Positions 24,385 to 32,928 of a stretch of DNA of 64,000 nucleotides are shown here, one piece after another. A program made the translations under genes and the position numbers. Under the pieces are notes generated by a model. The model did not search any database and was not told where the DNA came from. It saw only the letters and a list, made by a program, of their open reading frames with translations. Source of the stretch: Telluribacter roseus (GTDB lineage Bacteria > Bacteroidota > Bacteroidia > Cytophagales > Spirosomataceae). The stretch is from contig NZ_JAFEUV020000001.1 in NCBI RefSeq assembly GCF_017355915.2, forward strand, positions 620,001-684,000, written 5' to 3'. How positions within the stretch are numbered: the stretch's first letter is position 1; each line of letters begins with the position of its first letter.

Positions 24385-24978
24385 CTAAAACGGCCGCATG
24401 GCCTTGACAAAGCGATTTTTGAAGTAGTTGGAGTAGAGGTTGTCTTCGCGGACACCACGCGAGGTGGAGGCATGGATAAATATCACCTCCTGCCGTCCCC
24501 TGACCTCCGTAACGATACCTGCGTGTGATACGTAGCCTTCCTTACCAGCATCGGGTACAAAAAACAGCCAGTCGCCGGGGCGGATATCTTCTACGCGTAC
24601 GATCTCTTTGCCAAACTCTGACTGCTGCCACGAAACACGGGGTACCTTAAAGCCCACCTGCGAATACACCGAGCAGATCAGGCCGGAGCAGTCGATGCCC
24701 CGCTTGTCGTTGCCGCCGGAGCGGTAGGGAGTACCGGTGTAGGTACGGGCTACCTTTACTACTTCGTGGACACGCTTGTCATACGGGCCGGCGGGGCGGC
24801 TGTAAGGTGGCGTTGTGGTAGTCGGTCTGGCTGGTCTGGCGGGGGCAGGCTTACGGGCCGTTGAGGCAGTAGCCGGACGTCGGGTGGTACTCGAAGTCGG
24901 AGTTTTGCGAAGGGTTTCGCAGGAGAAAAAAAGGAAAGATGCTAGCAGAACCGAAGGTACAGCAGTAAATCTTATCAT
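24385..24978 (-). CDS. NlpC/P60 (C40) cell-wall peptidase lipoprotein
   Basis: A 197-residue predicted lipoprotein (lipobox LFFSC, Cys20) with a Pro/Thr/Arg-rich linker (24-65) and a C-terminal NlpC/P60 domain. Catalytic residues: C97 in GIDCSGLI, H152 in SHAGIV and H169 in IHAS. Such enzymes cleave D-Glu-diaminopimelate bonds in peptidoglycan stem peptides at the periplasmic face. Upstream is a -7 element TATTTTTG (minus strand, 25001-25008). The basic, proline-rich linker probably spans from the membrane anchor to peptidoglycan. Confidence 0.92.
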   Translation of the reverse strand: MIRFTAVPSVLLASFLFFSCETLRKTPTSSTTRRPATASTARKPAPARPARPTTTTPPYSRPAGPYDKRVHEVVKVARTYTGTPYRSGGNDKRGIDCSGLICSVYSQVGFKVPRVSWQQSEFGKEIVRVEDIRPGDWLFFVPDAGKEGYVSHAGIVTEVRGRQEVIFIHASTSRGVREDNLYSNYFKNRFVKAMRPF

Positions 24979-25000
24979 TGGCGGCTAGGGTGGTTTGTTT

Positions 25001-25008
25001 CAAAAATA
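25001..25008 (-). promoter_or_regulatory. -7 element TATTTTTG of the NlpC/P60 gene
   Basis: Matches TAnnTTTG 22 bp upstream of the ATG. The nearest TTG is only 13 bp further upstream, closer than usual. Confidence 0.4.
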
Positions 25009-25045
25009 ACGAACCCGGCGCCAAAAATTGTAACCTTTTATACAT

Positions 25046-25072
25046 AAAAAAGGCTGCTCCGCTGAGCAGCCT
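25046..25072 (-). terminator. Rho-independent terminator of the M48 peptidase gene
   Basis: Perfect 9-bp stem AGGCTGCTC/GAGCAGCCT with loop CGCT, followed on the minus strand by six T residues, 40 bp past the M48 stop. Confidence 0.85.
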
Positions 25073-25111
25073 CCTCTATTCAGGCTAATAAAACAAACGA
25101 AAAACTGGCTT

Positions 25112-25948
25112 TTATCGACGGCCTCCCTGACCGGGGTAGTACTCCATGGCTTTGGGGATCAGTCGGTTCAGGTTGCGGATACGGGTGGTTTCAGCCGGGT
25201 GAGTCGACAGGAACTCCGGTGGTCGCTGACCACTGGATGCCTGCGCCATTCGTTGCCAAAAAGCCACTGACTCACGCGGATCATACCCTGCTTTGGCCAT
25301 AAAAATAAGTCCCAGGTGGTCTGCCTCCGACTCCTGATTACGGCTGTTGGGTAGTATATAGCCTATGGTAGCAGCCGCCGGGGCGGCCAGTCCGAACAGA
25401 TTATTATAAATCTGCTGGGTCTGCTGTGGCTTATTGGACATGGCTACGCCCAGTCCTATCTGTCCGGCGGTGAGTACCCCCTGCGACAGGAGCCCCTGGC
25501 TCATACGCTCGGCACCGTGATTGGCAATCGCGTGGGCGATTTCGTGGCCCATTACCACGGCGATCCCTTCATCATTCTGGCAAATGGGTAGTATACCGGT
25601 ATAGAACGCTACCTTTCCCCCGGGCATACAGAAAGCGTTGATTTGCGGGCTGTTAATTACGTTGTATTCCCACTGAAATCCCTCCACCAGTGATAACTGA
25701 TTGTTGTCTCTCAGGTAGTCTTCCACGGCCCGCTGTATTTTTTGGCCGACCCGACGTACCGACTCTACATTGGGTCCTGTTCCTACTACCTGGCTTGTAT
25801 CCAGTAGTTGGCGGTAGCTCTGAAAGCTCATGGGTAATAGCTCCTTACTACCGACTAGCATGAGTTGATTACGTCCGGTCAGTGGTACACGCTGGCAGCC
25901 TACAACAAACAGCAGGGAAGCCAAAGCAGCAAAAAAGATTCTTTTCAT
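25112..25948 (-). CDS. M48 family metallopeptidase lipoprotein
   Basis: A 278-residue zinc endopeptidase with lipobox VVGC (Cys18), so membrane-anchored on the periplasmic side. The zinc motif is H135-E-I-A-H139 in VVMGHEIAHAIANHGAE, with the third ligand in NQESEADHLGL (near 206). This is the compact YcaL/LoiP/BepA-like M48C type, which degrades misfolded envelope proteins; here no TPR domain follows. A promoter with TTG-N16-TATTTTTG lies upstream, divergent from the FAH gene, and a good terminator follows. Confidence 0.92.
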   Translation of the reverse strand: MKRIFFAALASLLFVVGCQRVPLTGRNQLMLVGSKELLPMSFQSYRQLLDTSQVVGTGPNVESVRRVGQKIQRAVEDYLRDNNQLSLVEGFQWEYNVINSPQINAFCMPGGKVAFYTGILPICQNDEGIAVVMGHEIAHAIANHGAERMSQGLLSQGVLTAGQIGLGVAMSNKPQQTQQIYNNLFGLAAPAAATIGYILPNSRNQESEADHLGLIFMAKAGYDPRESVAFWQRMAQASSGQRPPEFLSTHPAETTRIRNLNRLIPKAMEYYPGQGGRR

Positions 25949-26027
25949 GTTTTTGAGTGATTATCTAAAAAAATTGGAATGATAATGGCCTAAGTAATCA
26001 CAGATGGCAATTCTTTGTCAAGAAATG

Positions 26028-26054
26028 CAAAAATAATTATGCCACTCTAATCAA
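26028..26054 (-). promoter_or_regulatory. Promoter of the M48 gene (TTG-N16-TATTTTTG)
   Basis: Minus-strand -33 TTG at 26052-26054 and -7 TATTTTTG at 26028-26035, 80 bp upstream of the start. Spacing is slightly short for the phylum. Confidence 0.5.
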
Positions 26055-26061
26055 TCGTAAG

Positions 26062-26069
26062 TAGCTTTG
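26062..26069 (+). promoter_or_regulatory. -7 element TAGCTTTG of the FAH-family gene
   Basis: Exact TAnnTTTG match followed by CCC, 52 bp upstream of the ATG. No TTG at the usual -33 distance. Confidence 0.4.
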
Positions 26070-26121
26070 CCCATAGGTTTGATCTGGTAATTCTTACTCC
26101 GTTTAATCTAAAATCACTGCA

Positions 26122-26733
26122 ATGAAAATTATTTGTGTAGGACGTAACTACGCTGAGCATATACAGGAACTGAACAACGAGCAACCCGATGCTCCCGTTA
26201 TATTCATGAAGCCCGATACGGCACTTCTGCGACCCGGTGAAACATTTTACTACCCGGAGTTTTCGGAGGATGTGCACCATGAGGTGGAGGTGGTCGTGAA
26301 GATTAGCAAAATGGGCAAGTTCATTGAGGAGAAATTTGCTCATAAGTACTACGACGAGATTGGCGTAGGCATTGACTTTACCGCCCGCGACGTACAGTCG
26401 AAGCTTAAGGCCAAGGGACTGCCCTGGGAGCTGGCCAAAGCCTTCAATGGCTCCGCTCCGGTATCGGATTTTGTGTCCAAGTCTGACTATGCCGACCTGC
26501 AGGACCTCAACTTTAAGCTGGAAGTAAACGGAGAGACGCGTCAGCAGGGCAATACCTCCATGATGCTATACCGGATCGACTACCTGATCTCGTTTGTGTC
26601 GCAGTACTTTACCCTCAAGACCGGCGACCTCATCTTTACGGGTACTCCCAAGGGCGTAGCTGCCGTAAAGCCCGGTGACCGTCTGGTGGCTTCGATTGAA
26701 GGTAAGACCATGCTGGAGCTGGATGTAAAGTAG
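26122..26733 (+). CDS. Fumarylacetoacetate hydrolase family protein
   Basis: A 203-residue FAH-fold enzyme. Family marks: KIICVGRNYAEHIQELN at the start, metal-binding acidic residues in the VHHEVEVVVKI segment, GVGIDFTARDVQ, and FTGTPKGV near the end. Members act as acylpyruvate hydrolases or oxaloacetate tautomerase/decarboxylases, cleaving C-C bonds of 2,4-dioxo acids with a divalent metal. The short single-domain form fits YcgM/FAHD1-like proteins. Seventy base pairs precede the M23 gene on the same strand, with no clear functional link. Confidence 0.92.
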   Translation: MKIICVGRNYAEHIQELNNEQPDAPVIFMKPDTALLRPGETFYYPEFSEDVHHEVEVVVKISKMGKFIEEKFAHKYYDEIGVGIDFTARDVQSKLKAKGLPWELAKAFNGSAPVSDFVSKSDYADLQDLNFKLEVNGETRQQGNTSMMLYRIDYLISFVSQYFTLKTGDLIFTGTPKGVAAVKPGDRLVASIEGKTMLELDVK

Positions 26734-26803
26734 CTCCCGGCGTTATGAGTACGTATAGATCAATGATGTAAATAGTAGTCAGGAAAATATAACAGACTGG
26801 TTC

Positions 26804-28747
26804 GTGAGGAGAATTGCTTTTTTAGTTGCGTTAGTAAGTTTAGTGCCTTTGTCGTTGTTCGCTCAGAGTCCGAAGCAGTCCTACGCTAAGGATTATTTCA
26901 TTTTTCCGATCATGCCCGGACAAGCCAATAGCCTGGCGGGGGTACTCGGTGACCTGCGAACCAACCACTACCACGGCGGGCTGGACATCCGTACCCAGCA
27001 GCGGGAGGGCCTGGCCGTTCATGCGGCGGCCGAAGGGTACGTGTACCGCGTAGCGGTGCAGGGTACCGGCTACGGCAATGTCATCTACCTGCGCCACCCC
27101 AATGGCCTCACCACCGTATACGGCCACCTGCAGAAGTTCGGCGGCAAACTCGGCGACTACGTACGGCAGGAGCAGTACAAAAAGCAAAGCTTTACGATTG
27201 ATCTCTATCCCGAACCGGGACAGTTTACCTATAAGAAGGGGGAAGTGATGGCGCTGTCCGGCAATACCGGCGGCTCGGGTGGCCCGCACCTGCATTTCGA
27301 AATCCGGGATTCACAGAACAACTACCTCAATCCGCTGTTCTTCGGCTTCCGCGAGATTCGCGACAATACCCCGCCTACCTTCCTGAACCTGGCTTTACGC
27401 CCCATGACCATCGAGTCCCGGGTGAACGGCCGTTTTAACCGCCAGGCCTACAAACCCGTGAGGCAGAGCAACGGCAGCTACCGCATCCCCCAGACCATCC
27501 GGGCTACGGGCCAGGTCGGGCTGGAGCTGCACGCTTACGACCTGATGTCGGGTACGGGCTTCCGGTACGGGTTGCACTGCATTGAAGTAAAGCTGGACGG
27601 CAGGGAGGTATTTGTGTACAACATGGAGAAGTTCCCGAGCCTGTCTACCCGCGACTACAACAACCTCATCGACTACCGTACCGAACAGGAAACCGGAACC
27701 CGCTTCTATAAGCTCTACAACCCCGACGGCAATATATTCGATATCTTCAAGACTGATAACTACCAGGGCAAGCTCCAGATAAACGATACCCTGACGCATG
27801 AGGTAAGTATCAAGATATTTGACTCTTTCGAGAACTGGTCCCAGCTGTCGTTTTCCATCCGGGGTGAATCTACCGGGGAGGCCGTGCAGCCCGCCACCAC
27901 CGAAACCAGCCCCCAGTACATACAGGCCGATGCTCAGGACAATATCCTGAAGGTAACGGCCCAGGGGTACCGCAGCCCGGAGCCTTTTGCCAACTACTAT
28001 ACCGAGCGTCGTCGGGTGCAGGAAGAGCCCGCCTACTTTGACAACGGTTCGGCCGTTTTCCTGACTGACCTGCGCAACTACCTGCCCGATTCGGTACAGG
28101 TTGGCGGGCGCATAACGCCCTTGTCGTACAAGGCCAGCATCGCCCCCGGTAAGGCGGCTACCTATGACTCGGACCGCTGGACCATCAAGTTTGACACGAC
28201 CAGTCTGTTCGATACGCTGCACCTGGCCATCCGTCAGAACCTCAACACCCTTACAATCAACGAGCCGGTGATCCCCCTCCGCCACTACATACAGGTAACC
28301 TACCGCCCCGACGGGCCCGTCATCAATAAGGAGCGGACGCAGGTATACCGGTACAACCGGGGCGGCTACAGCTTTCTGGGAGGTACCTGGCAGGACGACC
28401 GCGTTACTTTCAGCACCCGCGAGCTGGGTACCTTTATCCTGCAGACGGATACTACTCCTCCCAGCGTAAATCTGGTAGAGCATAGCAGGAGACAGATCCG
28501 GGCCTACATCAGTGACGGCATGTCGGGCATCGATTCGTTCCGGGCGCTGGTCAACGGGGAATGGGTACTGATGAACTACGAGTACAAGACCCGCTATATC
28601 TGGTCCGAAAAACTGGACGAGAGCCAGCCGTTTGAAGGAGAGTTGGTATTGGAAGTGAAGGACAAAGCAGGAAATAGTACTATCTTGCGCACCGAAATCG
28701 CTGAACCAGTGGTAAGAAAAGCTCCAACCCGTAAAAGAAGAAGATAG
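26804..28747 (+). CDS. Secreted M23 peptidase (LytM-type) with large C-terminal region
   Basis: A 647-residue exported protein starting with GTG; no in-frame ATG fits. Signal peptide 1-20 (LSLFAQ). The LytM domain at about 40-190 has H57 and D61 in HYHGGLDI, H108 in YGHL and the H162-L-H164 motif in GPHLHFEIRD, so it should be an active zinc endopeptidase or a peptidoglycan-binding regulator. A 450-residue beta-rich extension follows, and its last 100 residues look Ig-like (DTTPPSVNLVEH...DGMSGIDSF). The C-terminus is very basic (KAPTRKRRR). The Bcp gene starts 2 bp after the stop, indicating cotranscription. Confidence 0.9.
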   Translation: MRRIAFLVALVSLVPLSLFAQSPKQSYAKDYFIFPIMPGQANSLAGVLGDLRTNHYHGGLDIRTQQREGLAVHAAAEGYVYRVAVQGTGYGNVIYLRHPNGLTTVYGHLQKFGGKLGDYVRQEQYKKQSFTIDLYPEPGQFTYKKGEVMALSGNTGGSGGPHLHFEIRDSQNNYLNPLFFGFREIRDNTPPTFLNLALRPMTIESRVNGRFNRQAYKPVRQSNGSYRIPQTIRATGQVGLELHAYDLMSGTGFRYGLHCIEVKLDGREVFVYNMEKFPSLSTRDYNNLIDYRTEQETGTRFYKLYNPDGNIFDIFKTDNYQGKLQINDTLTHEVSIKIFDSFENWSQLSFSIRGESTGEAVQPATTETSPQYIQADAQDNILKVTAQGYRSPEPFANYYTERRRVQEEPAYFDNGSAVFLTDLRNYLPDSVQVGGRITPLSYKASIAPGKAATYDSDRWTIKFDTTSLFDTLHLAIRQNLNTLTINEPVIPLRHYIQVTYRPDGPVINKERTQVYRYNRGGYSFLGGTWQDDRVTFSTRELGTFILQTDTTPPSVNLVEHSRRQIRAYISDGMSGIDSFRALVNGEWVLMNYEYKTRYIWSEKLDESQPFEGELVLEVKDKAGNSTILRTEIAEPVVRKAPTRKRRR

Positions 28748-28749
28748 CT

Positions 28750-29202
28750 ATGGCACTTCAACAAGGTAGTCCGGCCCCGGCTTTCGAAGCCAAAGACCAG
28801 AATGGCAACACGGTCAAACTCTCTGACTTTGCCGGCAAAAAAATAGTCCTGTATTTCTATCCCAAAGACGACACCCCCGGCTGTACGGCCCAGGCCTGCA
28901 GCCTGCGTGATAACTACGAGGCCATGCTGTCGCGTGGATACGTAGTGCTGGGTGTAAGCGTAGACGACGAGAAGTCGCACCGTAAGTTTGCCGACAAGTA
29001 TGAGCTGCCTTTTCCGCTGCTGGCCGATACCGAGCACCGGATGGTGGAAGACTACGGCGTGTGGGTAGAGAAAAGCAACTACGGCCGTACCTACATGGGG
29101 ATAGCCCGTACCACCTTCGTCATTGATGAAAACGGTACCATTCAAGAGATCATCCAGAAGGTAGATACCAAGAACCACGCGACCCAGATCCTGGGAGAGT
29201 AA
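28750..29202 (+). CDS. bcp: Thioredoxin-dependent thiol peroxidase (Bcp/PrxQ)
   Basis: A 150-residue peroxiredoxin that reduces hydroperoxides with thioredoxin. The peroxidatic Cys45 lies in PKDDTPGCTAQAC and resolving Cys50 is five residues later, the atypical 2-Cys arrangement of Bcp/PrxQ. GVSVDDEKSHRKFADKY and RTTFVIDENG are also family segments. It starts 2 bp after the M23 gene. It complements the catalase and OsmC-fusion enzymes elsewhere in the window. Confidence 0.94.
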   Translation: MALQQGSPAPAFEAKDQNGNTVKLSDFAGKKIVLYFYPKDDTPGCTAQACSLRDNYEAMLSRGYVVLGVSVDDEKSHRKFADKYELPFPLLADTEHRMVEDYGVWVEKSNYGRTYMGIARTTFVIDENGTIQEIIQKVDTKNHATQILGE

Positions 29203-29272
29203 TCATACGAGAACCATTACCTACCGCACACTCATACTAATTCCTATTTATTAACTTTCTTTTTTTGACGAA

Positions 29273-30130
29273 ATGGAAATTGAACAATTAGAAAAAATAG
29301 CCTCACAGGTTCGTCGTGACATCGTCCGGATGGTTCACGGTTGTCAGTCAGGCCATCCCGGCGGATCGCTGGGTTGTACCGATCTACTGGTAGCCCTTTA
29401 TTTTGAACGCATGCAACTCAAAGAAGAAGACGGTAAGGGAGTCTTCGATATGGATGGCACGGGCGAAGACCTTTTCTTCCTTTCTAATGGACATATCTCT
29501 CCGGTATGGTATAGTGTGCTGGCGCGTAAAGGATACTTCCCCGTTGAAGAACTGGCTACCTTCCGTAAGCTGGACTCCCGCCTGCAGGGACACCCCACTA
29601 CGCACGAAGACCTCCCCGGTATCCGGATAGCTTCCGGTTCATTAGGACAGGGATTGTCCGTAGCCATCGGAGCGGCCATGGCTAAGAAACTCAACGGCGA
29701 AGACCGGTTTGTATACTGTCTGATGGGTGATGGTGAGCAACAGGAAGGTCAGGTATGGGAAGCGGCTACATTTGCCCCCCACCACATGGTTGATAACCTC
29801 ATTGCCTTCATTGACCTGAATGGTCAGCAAATTGACGGTCCTACCGTGAAAGTAATGAACAACCGTGACCTGGGCGCCAAGTACGAGGCCTTCGGCTGGG
29901 AAGTACTGGAAATCACAGAAGGTAACGACATGGCGTCAATCATAAAAGGATTGACTGAAGCCAAAGGTAAAGCTGGTCAGGGCAAACCCGTGATGGTACT
30001 GCTGCATACAGGTATGGGATACGGCGTAGACTTCATGATGGGAAGCCACAAGTGGCACGGGGTAGCTCCTAACGACGAGCAACTGGCGGCGGCACTGGCC
30101 CAGCTGGAAGAGACCCTGGGTGACTATTAA
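29273..30130 (+). CDS. Transketolase, N-terminal (thiamine-diphosphate binding) subunit
   Basis: A 285-residue split-transketolase subunit. GCQSGHPGGSLG at the start and the ThDP/Mg motif GDGEQQEGQVWEA with FIDLNGQQIDG match the N-terminal half of transketolase. It pairs with the C-terminal subunit encoded 77 bp downstream to transfer two-carbon units in the pentose phosphate pathway. Upstream, TAACTTTC is a near match to the -7 consensus. Confidence 0.93.
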   Translation: MEIEQLEKIASQVRRDIVRMVHGCQSGHPGGSLGCTDLLVALYFERMQLKEEDGKGVFDMDGTGEDLFFLSNGHISPVWYSVLARKGYFPVEELATFRKLDSRLQGHPTTHEDLPGIRIASGSLGQGLSVAIGAAMAKKLNGEDRFVYCLMGDGEQQEGQVWEAATFAPHHMVDNLIAFIDLNGQQIDGPTVKVMNNRDLGAKYEAFGWEVLEITEGNDMASIIKGLTEAKGKAGQGKPVMVLLHTGMGYGVDFMMGSHKWHGVAPNDEQLAAALAQLEETLGDY

Positions 30131-30207
30131 TCTATAATCAAACAGCTACCGGGGTACCTGGCCCCGTGGTAGTTGACTATACCTTACTATCCAATAGACT
30201 GTCTGTA

Positions 30208-31161
30208 ATGAAAAAATATACATTTACCGAAAAGAAAGATACCCGTTCGGGATTCGGAGCCGGCATGCAGGTGCTGGGTCAGCAAAACCCCAATGTAGTA
30301 GCCCTCTGTGCCGACCTCGTAGGCTCCCTGAAACTGGATGCGTTCATCAAAGAAAACCCCGAGCGCTTTATCCAGTGTGGTATTTCCGAAGCTAACATGA
30401 TCGGCGTGTCGGCGGGTCTGACCATCGGCGGCAAGATTCCCTTCGCTACTACCTTCGCTAACTTCGCGACGGGCCGCGTATACGACCAGATTCGTCAGAG
30501 CGTAGCTTACTCGGGCAAGAACGTAAAGATCTGCGCTTCGCACGCGGGTCTGACCCTGGGTGAAGACGGAGCTACCCATCAGATCCTGGAAGACCTGGGA
30601 ATGATGAAGATGCTGCCCGGCATGACCGTGATCAACCCTTGTGACTATAACCAGACCAAAGCCGCTACCATCGCCATTGCCGAGCACGATGGTCCGGTAT
30701 ACCTGCGTTTTGGACGTCCGGTAGTACCTATCTTCACCGATCCAGACCAGAAGTTCGAAATCGGGAAGGCCTGGATGGTAAGCGAAGGTACCGACGTAAG
30801 TATCTTTGCCACCGGCCACCTGGTATGGGAAGCCATACAGGCGGGTGAGCAGCTGGAAGCCGAAGGCATCAGCGCCGAGATCATTAATATACATACGATT
30901 AAACCTTTGGACGAGGAAGCGATCCTACAGTCAGTAGCCAAGACCGGTTGTGCTGTGACAGCTGAGGAGCATAACCGTATTGGTGGGTTGGGTGACAGCG
31001 TAGCGCAGGTACTTATTAAAAACCAGCTGGTACCTCAGGAGTACGTAGCCGTTGACGATAGCTTCGGTGAGAGTGGTACCCCCGCCCAACTGATGAAGAA
31101 GTACGGTCTGTCGGCAGAAGACATCGTAGCGGCCGCCAAGCGGGCTATCGCACGTAAGTAG
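30208..31161 (+). CDS. Transketolase, C-terminal subunit
   Basis: A 317-residue subunit starting at ATG 30208 (MKKYTFTEKKDTRSGFG); an in-frame GTG 42 bp upstream adds residues unlike the family. The pyrimidine-binding half is seen in CADLVGSLKL, ISEANMIGVSAGL and FATTFANFATGR, followed by the transketolase C domain (HTIKPLDEEAIL). It works with the upstream subunit. A weak stem-loop (about 30146-30172) lies between the two genes and could tune their ratio, but this is speculative. Confidence 0.93.
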   Translation: MKKYTFTEKKDTRSGFGAGMQVLGQQNPNVVALCADLVGSLKLDAFIKENPERFIQCGISEANMIGVSAGLTIGGKIPFATTFANFATGRVYDQIRQSVAYSGKNVKICASHAGLTLGEDGATHQILEDLGMMKMLPGMTVINPCDYNQTKAATIAIAEHDGPVYLRFGRPVVPIFTDPDQKFEIGKAWMVSEGTDVSIFATGHLVWEAIQAGEQLEAEGISAEIINIHTIKPLDEEAILQSVAKTGCAVTAEEHNRIGGLGDSVAQVLIKNQLVPQEYVAVDDSFGESGTPAQLMKKYGLSAEDIVAAAKRAIARK

Positions 31162-31255
31162 AAAGCAATGGTAGGTGGTGCATGCGAGTAGCGCGGCAGA
31201 GACCCGTCTTTTAAACAAGAGGTATGAAAACCGAGTTGGTATAATTTATATCCGG

Positions 31256-31299
31256 CGGTACCTGTGTCCAGTCCCGATCAGGATTGGACACAGGTACCG
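31256..31299 (+). promoter_or_regulatory. Stem-loop in the gap upstream of the ECF sigma gene
   Basis: Perfect 15-bp arms CGGTACCTGTGTCCA/TGGACACAGGTACCG around a 14-nt loop (31271-31284), midway between transketolase and the sigma gene. No T-run follows, so it may be a transcript-end stem, a leader structure or a relative of the CCTGTGTCC palindromes. Confidence 0.5.
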
Positions 31300-31373
31300 G
31301 CCCGTTATAGGTACCCGTTCCGATTCACCACCTACTAGTTACTTTCAACCAGATAGCTCAGCTTGCTGATAGA

Positions 31374-31916
31374 ATGTCCGACGAAGAGTTATTAGAATTA
31401 TATAGTAATCCGGAAACGCGCCGAAACGCGTTTAACCAGCTGGTGCGGAAGTACCAGCAAAAAGTATATTGGCTGGTACGGAAGATGGTCGTAGACCACG
31501 ACGACGCCAACGACATTACCCAGGAAGTATTCATCAAAGCCTGGACGGCCCTCGAAAATTTCCGGGGCGATGCCAAACTCTACACCTGGCTGTATCGCAT
31601 AGCCAGTAACGAAGCCATCAACTTTCTGAATAAAAAGCGCCGCCGCTTCTTTGTACCGATCCATGACGTAGAAGGCGAGCTGACCGAAAAGCTGGAGTCC
31701 GATCCGGTGGTGAGCGGCGACGAAGTGCAGTTGAAACTGCAGAAAGCTATTCTTAAACTTCCCGAAAAGCAGCGCCTGGTATTTAACCTTAAGTACTACG
31801 AAGACCTGCCCTACGAAGAGATTTCCGAGATCACGGGTACTTCAGTAGGGGCCCTTAAAGCCTCCTACCACTGGGCCGTGAAAAAAATAGAAGACTTTTT
31901 GAACGGTACCGATTAA
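31374..31916 (+). CDS. ECF-type RNA polymerase sigma factor
   Basis: A 180-residue group-4 sigma factor. Region 2 is NAFNQLVRKYQQKVYWLVRK...DANDITQEVFIKAWTAL with LYTWLYRIASNEAINFLNKKRR. Region 4 is LPEKQRLVFNLKYYEDLPYEEISEITGTSVGALKASYHWAVKKI. The next two same-strand genes encode a single-span protein and a Spy/CpxP-like exported protein, so it probably controls an envelope-stress regulon with the first as anti-sigma factor. Target promoters are not identified. Confidence 0.94.
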   Translation: MSDEELLELYSNPETRRNAFNQLVRKYQQKVYWLVRKMVVDHDDANDITQEVFIKAWTALENFRGDAKLYTWLYRIASNEAINFLNKKRRRFFVPIHDVEGELTEKLESDPVVSGDEVQLKLQKAILKLPEKQRLVFNLKYYEDLPYEEISEITGTSVGALKASYHWAVKKIEDFLNGTD

Positions 31917-31971
31917 ACTTTTGGATACCTTATACTGTCTTACCTATACAGAAAGCAATTAAAGTAAAGTC

Positions 31972-32415
31972 ATGAATAACAATCGGATACGACTGGAAGA
32001 TCTGGAACGTAAAGTACCTTTCGAAGTACCGGAAGGCTACTTCGACCGACTGCCCTCAGAAATACAGGCCCGTATACCTGTACAACGGGAGCGCGCCAAG
32101 CCCTTAATCAGCTGGTCGTGGCAGCGTTCGGTGGGACTGGCAGCCGCGCTGAGTCTGCTTTTGGTACTTGTGTGGGTAACGTACCCGGAAACACAGGGAC
32201 CTCTGGGACAGGAGCCGCTCAGCCAGGTAAGTGATGAAGCCATCATTCAGTACCTTGAAGAGCAGGATATCAGCTATTATGACCTGAGCGAGCACCAGGT
32301 AGTGCAGGGAGCCTTCGCGTCGGACTCTACCATTATGAACTACCTCGACGGAGTAGATGAAGAGGTGATCCGTCAGCAACTACTAGATAACGCACCCGTA
32401 TTAGAGACCATTTAA
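31972..32415 (+). CDS. Single-span membrane protein, putative anti-sigma factor
   Basis: A 147-residue protein. A polar N-terminus (LEDLERKVPFEVPEGYFDRLP) precedes one transmembrane helix at about 50-67 (SVGLAAALSLLLVLVWV) and a C-terminal acidic domain (SDEAIIQYLEEQDISYYDLS). The FEVPEGYFDRLP segment is characteristic of proteins encoded after ECF sigma genes in Bacteroidota. Topology and position support an anti-sigma role, but no ZAS zinc motif is present. Confidence 0.65.
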   Translation: MNNNRIRLEDLERKVPFEVPEGYFDRLPSEIQARIPVQRERAKPLISWSWQRSVGLAAALSLLLVLVWVTYPETQGPLGQEPLSQVSDEAIIQYLEEQDISYYDLSEHQVVQGAFASDSTIMNYLDGVDEEVIRQQLLDNAPVLETI

Positions 32416-32438
32416 CCCACAACAACTAAATCGAAACA

Positions 32439-32906
32439 ATGAAATCATCAAGCCTAAATACGATTTGGGGTCGATTCTTTCTGATAGGATTTGTACTGCT
32501 TGCTACTGCAACGGCTTCCTGGGCACAGCGCCATGACCGGGAGGAGATGCAGCGTATTCAGGATGCCAAGATAGCCATCATTACGAATCGTCTGAATCTG
32601 ACGCCCGATCAGGCCACCGGATTCTGGCCTGTTTATAACGAGTACTCCCAGAAGCGCCGCGAGGTACACCGCCAGCAGCGGAAGATTATCGTGGAGAAAC
32701 GGCAGTCCGGTACTACCGATGAGGCTGTACTGGCCAACCTCAAGGAAGTACAGGACCTGAAGCAGAGAGAACTGGATCTGGAAAAAGAGTACCAGTCCCG
32801 GTTTCTGAAAGTCATATCGGCTAATCAACTGGCCGAGCTATACAAGGCGGAGCGTACGTTCAATGACATGCTGCTCCAGCGCCTTAAAAAGAACGGTGAG
32901 GACTAA
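32439..32906 (+). CDS. Spy/CpxP-like exported protein of the sigma operon
   Basis: A 155-residue exported protein (signal peptide to about residue 30, ATASWAQ) that is helical, with the LTPDQATGFWPVYNEYSQKR motif, a long charged coiled-coil-like stretch, and a second LTxxQ-like segment near ISANQLAELYKAE. Such proteins accompany ECF sigma operons in this phylum and may sense or buffer envelope stress. Function inferred. Confidence 0.7.
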   Translation: MKSSSLNTIWGRFFLIGFVLLATATASWAQRHDREEMQRIQDAKIAIITNRLNLTPDQATGFWPVYNEYSQKRREVHRQQRKIIVEKRQSGTTDEAVLANLKEVQDLKQRELDLEKEYQSRFLKVISANQLAELYKAERTFNDMLLQRLKKNGED

Positions 32907-32928
32907 CCGGCAGTACGTATAGATAATC

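Noticed and set aside
27395-28483. Long minus-strand open frame (362 codons) inside the M23 peptidase gene
   Set aside because: Antisense to a gene with signal peptide and complete LytM motifs; its product has no recognisable domain and the frame is a codon-bias shadow.
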